Origin: Polyangiaceae bacterium | GTDB lineage: Bacteria > Myxococcota_A > Polyangia > Polyangiales > Polyangiaceae | Assembly (NCBI GenBank): GCA_020633235.1 | Contig: JACKEA010000009.1 | Coordinates: 124,001-188,000 of the forward strand | Direction: 5' to 3' | Length of the DNA: 64,000 nucleotides | Part shown: piece after piece, positions 59,550 to 64,000 of the stretch | How the letters are laid out: the number at the start of each line of letters is the position of its first letter | How positions within the stretch are numbered: position 1 is the first letter of the stretch | The notes under the pieces: model-generated | What the model saw: only the letters and a program-made list of their open reading frames with translations | The model's database searches: none | Told to the model about the DNA's origin: nothing | Translations under genes and position numbers: made by a program

Positions 59550-60482
59550 ATGAATTGGGCGAGAGGGATGACGACTGCGCTGCTGCTCGCAGCGCTCGGG
59601 ACGACCACTAGCGGCTGCATCAAGAAGGCGCTGCTCGACGGACAGATCAAAGGCACGCGGCAGGGTTCCGCCGCCGTCAACACCCTGCACGACTACGAGA
59701 TCGCTCGTAGCATTGCGCAGGCGGGCATCGGTCAGCTGGAAGGCATGCACAAGCTGGCGCCGGACAACACCGACGCGCTGTTCATGCTCACCCGCGCCTG
59801 GGCGGGCGTCTCCTACGGCTTCACCGAGGACGACTACGAGCGGGCGTACGAAGCGGGCGACGACGTCATGGCCCAATACCACTTGATGCGAGCACGGGCC
59901 GGCTACCAGCGCGCCATCCACTACGGCCTCGAGCTCCTGGCGCACCACGCCGACGGCTTCGACAAGGCCAAGCGCAACCAAGAGACGATGCGCAAGTGGC
60001 TCGTGGACAACTTCACCGACGAGGAGCAGGCAGAGGACCTGCTCTGGGTCGGCTACGCGTGGGTGGGCCATGTGGCGGCTTCCACGGAAATCCCGGCAGT
60101 CGTTGGCGAGCTCTACGTGGGCATCGAGATGATCAAGCGATCGGTCGAGCTCAACGACACCCTCGAGAACGGCATGGGCCACACCATCTTGGGCGCCTAT
60201 CACGCCCGCACGGCCATGGCGGAGCTCCCCCAGAGCAAGGAAGAGTTCGACAAAGCCATCGCCATCAACGGGGGCAAGTTCCTCCCCACGAAGCTGAACC
60301 TGGCGATCCGCTACTATTGCTTCAAGGGTGACAAGCAGAACTACGTCAAGACGCTGAACGACATCCTCGCCGCAGGGGATCTGATGCCCGAGGCGCGGCT
60401 CCAGAACGTCATCGCCAAGCGCAGGGCGCGGCGCTATCTGGGCAATAAGATCTGGCAGGAGGCCTGCGGTTTCCGCCTCTGA
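59550..60482 (+). CDS. TatT-family TRAP transporter-associated lipoprotein
   Basis: This 310-residue protein has a lipoprotein signal (TSGC, Cys23) from ATG 59550; GTG 59547 is adjacent. The body is all-helical with TPR-like pairs and the features of TatT proteins, such as LFMLTRAWAGVSYGFTEDDYERAYEAGD and ENGMGHTILGAYHARTAMAELPQSKEEF. In Treponema pallidum, TatT forms a trimer that binds the TRAP solute receptor TatP. Here it lies directly upstream of a DctP-type receptor gene, fitting the same TPR-protein-associated TRAP arrangement. Confidence 0.85.
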   Translation: MNWARGMTTALLLAALGTTTSGCIKKALLDGQIKGTRQGSAAVNTLHDYEIARSIAQAGIGQLEGMHKLAPDNTDALFMLTRAWAGVSYGFTEDDYERAYEAGDDVMAQYHLMRARAGYQRAIHYGLELLAHHADGFDKAKRNQETMRKWLVDNFTDEEQAEDLLWVGYAWVGHVAASTEIPAVVGELYVGIEMIKRSVELNDTLENGMGHTILGAYHARTAMAELPQSKEEFDKAIAINGGKFLPTKLNLAIRYYCFKGDKQNYVKTLNDILAAGDLMPEARLQNVIAKRRARRYLGNKIWQEACGFRL

Positions 60483-60612
60483 ACGCTTTTTCAGCAGGCG
60501 CATCGCGTTTTTTGCGCAAAGATTGAACGCTTCGCGAGGTCGCCCCGTCTCACGGGAGCCGGGCGGCCTGCCGCCGAGGATCGAGTTCGAGAACTTGAGG
60601 AGGTGCTCTGAC

Positions 60613-61596
60613 ATGTTTCATAGGCTCTTCGCTGCACTCGTTGCCGCTGCTTTCGTGGTGATGGGCACGGCGGGAATGGCTAACGCCAAGACCACGCTGA
60701 AGATGGCGACCCTGGCTCCCCCGCGGAGTCCATGGGGCGTCGTGTTCAAGACCTGGGCGAAAGCGATCAAGCAAAAGACCAAGGGCGAGACCGAGGTCGA
60801 CTGGCTCTGGAACGGCACCGGAGGTCCGGAGGACGCCGTGGTCGGCAAGATCAAGTCCGGTCAGATTGCGGGTTCGGCTCTCACCGCCGTGGGTCTTTCG
60901 GCGATCGACAAGCGCTTCCTCGCGCTACAGATGCCGGGTGCGTTCTCCAGCTGGAAGGATCTGGACCGCGCTCGTGACAAGTACGGCCCCGAGCTGTCCA
61001 AAGCAGCGGCCAAGGATGGCTTCGAGATCCTGGGCTGGGGCGACATCGGCCAGGGCAAGGTTCTGAGCAAGGGAAGCACCATCGCAGTCCCGGCAGACCT
61101 CAAAGGCAAGCGTCCTGGCGCCATTGCAGGAGACATCATTGCCCCCAAGGTCTACGAGGCCATTGGCGGCATCACCTCGGTGTCCTCCAGCGTGGTGGGC
61201 TTCACCAGCAAGCTGAACGCCAAGGCGATCAACGTGATGAACACGCCATCGCTCGCGGCGGAACAACTCCAGTGGGCGCCTTTGCTCGATCACATCACGA
61301 CCGGCACCACCTACTATGGGATCGGCGCGGTGGTGATGAGCAAGAAGGAGCTCGACAAGATGCCGGCGGATCAGCGAGCTGTCGTCGTGGATACCGGCAA
61401 GCTTGCGGCGAAGGCACTCACCAAGCGGATCCGCAAGGCGGACGACAAGGCGTTCGGTCGCCTGAAGAAGAAGATGACCGTTCACGAAACCACGAAGGCC
61501 GAAGAAGCGGAGTGGAAGCGGGTCTTCAAGAAGGCCTGTGAGCGGCTCAAGGGCGCCATCCCCGGCGGGGCGCTCTCCAAGGTCGGCGCCTGCTAG
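60613..61596 (+). CDS. TRAP transporter solute-binding protein (DctP/TatP type)
   Basis: This 327-residue periplasmic receptor starts at ATG 60613, about 9 bp after GAGGAGGT. It has a signal peptide ending near ANA (residue 24). The mature part opens LKMATLAPPRSPWG and has GAFSSWKDLDRARD, DLKGKRPGAIAGD and a binding-cleft pattern typical of DctP receptors. It is slightly short for the family. It captures the solute, probably a small carboxylate or amino-acid-like molecule, and hands it to DctQM. The TatT-family gene precedes it, and a strong terminator follows before dctQ. Confidence 0.88.
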   Translation: MFHRLFAALVAAAFVVMGTAGMANAKTTLKMATLAPPRSPWGVVFKTWAKAIKQKTKGETEVDWLWNGTGGPEDAVVGKIKSGQIAGSALTAVGLSAIDKRFLALQMPGAFSSWKDLDRARDKYGPELSKAAAKDGFEILGWGDIGQGKVLSKGSTIAVPADLKGKRPGAIAGDIIAPKVYEAIGGITSVSSSVVGFTSKLNAKAINVMNTPSLAAEQLQWAPLLDHITTGTTYYGIGAVVMSKKELDKMPADQRAVVVDTGKLAAKALTKRIRKADDKAFGRLKKKMTVHETTKAEEAEWKRVFKKACERLKGAIPGGALSKVGAC

Positions 61597-61623
61597 AGCA
61601 CCTCGGCAGCTGCTGACCTGACC

Positions 61624-61662
61624 TCGGGCCGGACCCCACAAGGGTTCGGCCCGAAGTTTTTT
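61624..61662 (+). terminator. Rho-independent terminator between the TRAP receptor and DctQ genes
   Basis: A stem of CGGGCCG with CGGCCCG, extended by ACCC/GGGT, ends in GAAGTTTTTT. It lies about 30 bp after the receptor stop and 60 bp before the DctQ start, so it probably reduces expression of the membrane subunits relative to the receptor. Confidence 0.85.
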
Positions 61663-61691
61663 GTGACGAGGCTCGGGCGGAACGTGACGAG
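61663..61691 (+). promoter_or_regulatory. Direct repeat GTGACGAG upstream of DctQ
   Basis: GTGACGAG occurs at 61663-61670 and 61684-61691, 21 bp apart, which is two helical turns. Such spacing fits a dimeric regulator site or two operator half-sites between the terminator and the DctQ start. Only the pattern is seen; the binding factor is unknown. Confidence 0.3.
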
Positions 61692-61725
61692 ACGGGGCAA
61701 TTCGGCCTAACGTCCGTAATCCGGC

Positions 61726-63150
61726 ATGGTGCGAGACGACGAGAGGGATGAGGACGAGCGTGAGGATGCGTCCGAGCGCGATGACGAAACCGACGCGGCA
61801 GACCCCAGCGACGCCCCCGACAAGGGCGGCGACGAGGACGCCGAGGACGAGGCCGCCAAGCACGGCGACGACGGCGTCACCGACAAAGACGACGACGAGA
61901 CGCCCAAGGACGACGACACCCCCAAGGACGAGAAGGGCGGTGGAGACGACGGCGACGCGAACGGCGACGCCAGCAAAGGGACAGACAAGGACGATACCGA
62001 CGACCGCCCCGTAGCCGCGGCGCCGGGGGGCGCAGGTAGCCCGCCGCCGAGCGATAGGAAGGCGGCTGCGTGGGGCCGTCCACTGGCACGCTTGGACGCA
62101 GCGTGGACCAAGTGGGAAGGCTGGCTGTGCGCCGTCGTCCTGCTGCTCGAAATCGTGGTGCTCTCACTGTGGGTCGCGCTCAAGGGGCTTTCCACGCCGG
62201 TCGACAGCGGCAGCAACGCTGGCATCGTCTTCCGCGCCTTGTTTGGCGCCAACGTGCTGGGCTTGGCGGCGTTCCTCGCCGTGCGCAAGAAGCCAAAACG
62301 CATCCAGCGCCCCGTCACCGTCATCGCGGTCCTGGCGGGCATGCTCTTGGCGAAGTCCTGGGGCAACGTCGGCGTCCAGTGGTCCAGCAACCTGCTGAAC
62401 TGGTACCAGCAGGCATCGTCGCTGACGCTGCTCGGGGGGCTTCGAGGCGTGGGCACGCGGCTCACACTGCTCTTGGCGCTGTTGGGCGGCTCGCTGGCCA
62501 CGGCCAATGGCAAGCACATCACCATCGATCTGGTCACGCGGTTCTTGAAACCAACGGCTCGCCTCCCCGTGGTCATCGTCGGCTGGCTTGGCGCGGCGGT
62601 GATCTGTGCCAGCGCCTCGTGGGGATTCTTCGACTACATCTCGATTGAACAGTTCGAAGCCAACGCGGACGCCACCGCCGGAGAGAAGGTGGGCAAGGTC
62701 GTCGACGGCATCGGGGAAGACTGGTTCATCGCACGCAAGCAGATCGGGCTCGATTTCCGCACCCTGCCCCACGTGATGAAGGGAGAGCCCTACGCCGAGT
62801 GGCTGGGTGGCAAGGAGTGGAACGAGTGGCTGGACAGCTCCGGCTTCGTGGAGCGCTACGGGCGCGAGAAGATCGACCAGCTGAAGATGAGCGAGGACAT
62901 CAAACGATCGCCGATCGTGGTGGTGCCCGAGCGTGGCGAGCCGCGGGGTGAGCTGATCAACGCGGCGAACCTGGTGTTCCCCATCGGCCTCTTGATCATC
63001 GCCATTCGCTTCGTGCTCTTGTCCTTGCTGGCCATCTCGGGCCACAGCTCGGTGGATCCCGAGGCGCATGTGGAGGGTTCGGACATCCAACGCAAGCACG
63101 AAGAATCGATTGAGGAGATCGAGCACGAGGGCGAGGAGGAGCAGGCCTGA
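61726..63150 (+). CDS. TRAP transporter small permease, DctQ type, with acidic extension
   Basis: This 474-residue protein is more than twice the usual DctQ length. Residues 1 to about 105 are a low-complexity run of Asp, Glu, Lys and Gly. Membrane segments then appear near 129-150, 170-190, 197-213, 243-262 and 277-297. GKHITIDLVTRFL is typical of DctQ. A further ~105-residue soluble loop (about 298-405) precedes a last membrane segment near 408-432. The final ~40 residues are again acidic. It should pair with DctM, whose start overlaps its stop by one base (TGATG). Confidence 0.82.
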   Translation: MVRDDERDEDEREDASERDDETDAADPSDAPDKGGDEDAEDEAAKHGDDGVTDKDDDETPKDDDTPKDEKGGGDDGDANGDASKGTDKDDTDDRPVAAAPGGAGSPPPSDRKAAAWGRPLARLDAAWTKWEGWLCAVVLLLEIVVLSLWVALKGLSTPVDSGSNAGIVFRALFGANVLGLAAFLAVRKKPKRIQRPVTVIAVLAGMLLAKSWGNVGVQWSSNLLNWYQQASSLTLLGGLRGVGTRLTLLLALLGGSLATANGKHITIDLVTRFLKPTARLPVVIVGWLGAAVICASASWGFFDYISIEQFEANADATAGEKVGKVVDGIGEDWFIARKQIGLDFRTLPHVMKGEPYAEWLGGKEWNEWLDSSGFVERYGREKIDQLKMSEDIKRSPIVVVPERGEPRGELINAANLVFPIGLLIIAIRFVLLSLLAISGHSSVDPEAHVEGSDIQRKHEESIEEIEHEGEEEQA

Positions 63151-64000
63151 TGATCATCCTGATCTTCGTCCTCGTCTTCGCCCTCATCGGCGCCCCGGTC
63201 TTCGCCGTGATGGCCGGGGCCACGGAGCTCGCCTGGCTGCTCCACCCGGATCAGGCCATGCACCACGTGCGCTTTCTGGCGCCCGACGTGCTCGACGAAC
63301 GCTTCGCCGGTTCCCCCATCCTGGTCACCGTCCCGCTCTTCACGTTCATCGGCTACACGATGGCGGAATCCAAGACGCCGGAGCGCATCGTGCGTGCTTC
63401 GAACGCGTTCTTCGGTTGGATGCCCGGCGGCCTGGCCATCGTATGCATCTTCGCCAGCGCGTTCTTCACCACTCTCACCGGAGGCAGCGCCGTCACCATC
63501 GTGGCCATCGGCGCGCTTTTGTACCCGGCTCTCCTCAAGCGCGGCTACCCGCAGGACTACGCCCTGGGCCTGGTCATGACGGGCGGCTCGCTGGGCCTCT
63601 TGCTGCCGCCTTCGCTGCCCATCCTGGTCTACTCCCTGGTTGCCGGCATCGACTTCACCAAGGCGTTCAAAGCCGGCATCCTTCCTGGCTTGTTGATCAT
63701 CGCGCTGCTCGGAGCGCACGCGGCATACGTCGGCGTCAAAGCCAAGATCCCGCGCACGGCGCCCAAGCTCGCGGAGATGGGCTCTTCCGTTTGGTACATC
63801 AAGTGGGAGCTCGGCATCCCCGTCCTGATCTTGGGCGGGCTCGCCACGGGCCTCACGGACATCGACGAGAGCGCCGCCTTCGCCGCGGCCTACGTGCTCT
63901 TGATCGAGATCTACATCTACAAGGATCTGACCTGGAAGGACTTCCCCCGCATCGCGAAGAACGCCATCGCGCTGGCGGGTGCCGTGCTGCTCATCATGGC
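63150..64000 (+). CDS. dctM: TRAP transporter large permease (DctM), partial
   Basis: The first 283 codons are present and the gene runs off the window. It starts MIILIFVLVFALIGAPVF with a one-base overlap with the DctQ stop. Family features seen include FTFIGYTMAES, FFTTLTGGSAVTIVAIGALLYP and GGSLGLLLPPSLPILVYSLVAGID, a DctM signature. DctM is the 12-helix channel subunit that moves solute and Na+ into the cell with DctQ. The usual length is about 430 residues, so roughly a third is missing. Confidence 0.93.
   Translation, partial: MIILIFVLVFALIGAPVFAVMAGATELAWLLHPDQAMHHVRFLAPDVLDERFAGSPILVTVPLFTFIGYTMAESKTPERIVRASNAFFGWMPGGLAIVCIFASAFFTTLTGGSAVTIVAIGALLYPALLKRGYPQDYALGLVMTGGSLGLLLPPSLPILVYSLVAGIDFTKAFKAGILPGLLIIALLGAHAAYVGVKAKIPRTAPKLAEMGSSVWYIKWELGIPVLILGGLATGLTDIDESAAFAAAYVLLIEIYIYKDLTWKDFPRIAKNAIALAGAVLLIM

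Noticed and set aside
60483..60612. Terminator between the TatT and DctP genes (T-run after GCGCATCGCG)
   Set aside because: The stem GCGCA/TGCGC spans the T-run itself rather than preceding it, so it does not have terminator geometry; read-through is likely.
61679..61715. ECF-type promoter (GGAAC ... CGTCC) before DctQ
   Set aside because: The spacing is about 27 bp, too long for ECF promoters.

Overview
This window looks like chromosomal DNA of a high-GC, aerobic, predatory or social myxobacterium (Myxococcota, probably a Polyangiales/Sorangium-type lineage). That placement is inferred from several traits seen together: Hanks-type Ser/Thr kinases with a C-terminal PEGA domain or an AAA/TPR tail, many lipoproteins with Gly/Ser linkers and Cys-rich or MopE-like repeats, FG-GAP lipoproteins, a decayed secreted protein that still ends in a MYXO-CTERM-like tail, and an Alternative Complex III / caa3 oxidase supercluster. 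No tRNA, rRNA, CRISPR array, insertion sequence or phage gene was seen.

Layout. 1-9643: mostly minus-strand surface and signalling genes: a truncated membrane protein, a Kazal-like lipoprotein (+), a three-gene operon (kinase, FG-GAP lipoprotein, TPR/PEGA protein), and a lytic transglycosylase with a FliJ-like coiled-coil gene. 9751-16908: an SLC12-type cation-chloride cotransporter, a multiply frameshifted pectate-lyase-like pseudogene, carB, and a TPR protein. 16908-20866: lipoproteins, a degenerate receiver protein and a MEST-like alpha/beta hydrolase. 20867-22766: rpmI-rplT-pheS without infC or pheT. 22823-27596: a DUF2892/ECF sigma/zinc anti-sigma set, an ABC exporter, a group-2 sigma70 and a small CPxCG protein.

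28230-41745 is the core of the window: one long plus-strand operon for an electron-transfer chain. It encodes Alternative Complex III (actA, actB, actC, a fused actDE, actF), a small membrane protein, a Sco copper chaperone, and caa3 oxidase subunits II, I, III and IV. ACIII should oxidise quinol and pass electrons through c-type haems to the CuA/cyt c subunit of the oxidase.

41747-50154: dacB (PBP4), an orphan solute-binding lipoprotein, a secreted protein of unknown role, an apparent outer-membrane assembly operon (SurA-N-like protein, POTRA-only lipoprotein, BepA-like M48 protease) and pyrG. 50195-58177, minus strand: a PknK-like kinase/ATPase followed closely by an acetoacetate-decarboxylase-like protein and an FAD oxidoreductase, then a lipid kinase. 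58227-64000, plus strand: a HEAT-repeat lipoprotein, a TatT-family lipoprotein, and a TRAP transporter (DctP, oversized DctQ, DctM running off the end).

A short dispersed hairpin element headed by TTGGTCC (or its complement) lies in at least six intergenic gaps and is the main structure that the genes do not explain. All functional calls come from reading motifs by eye; no database search was run.
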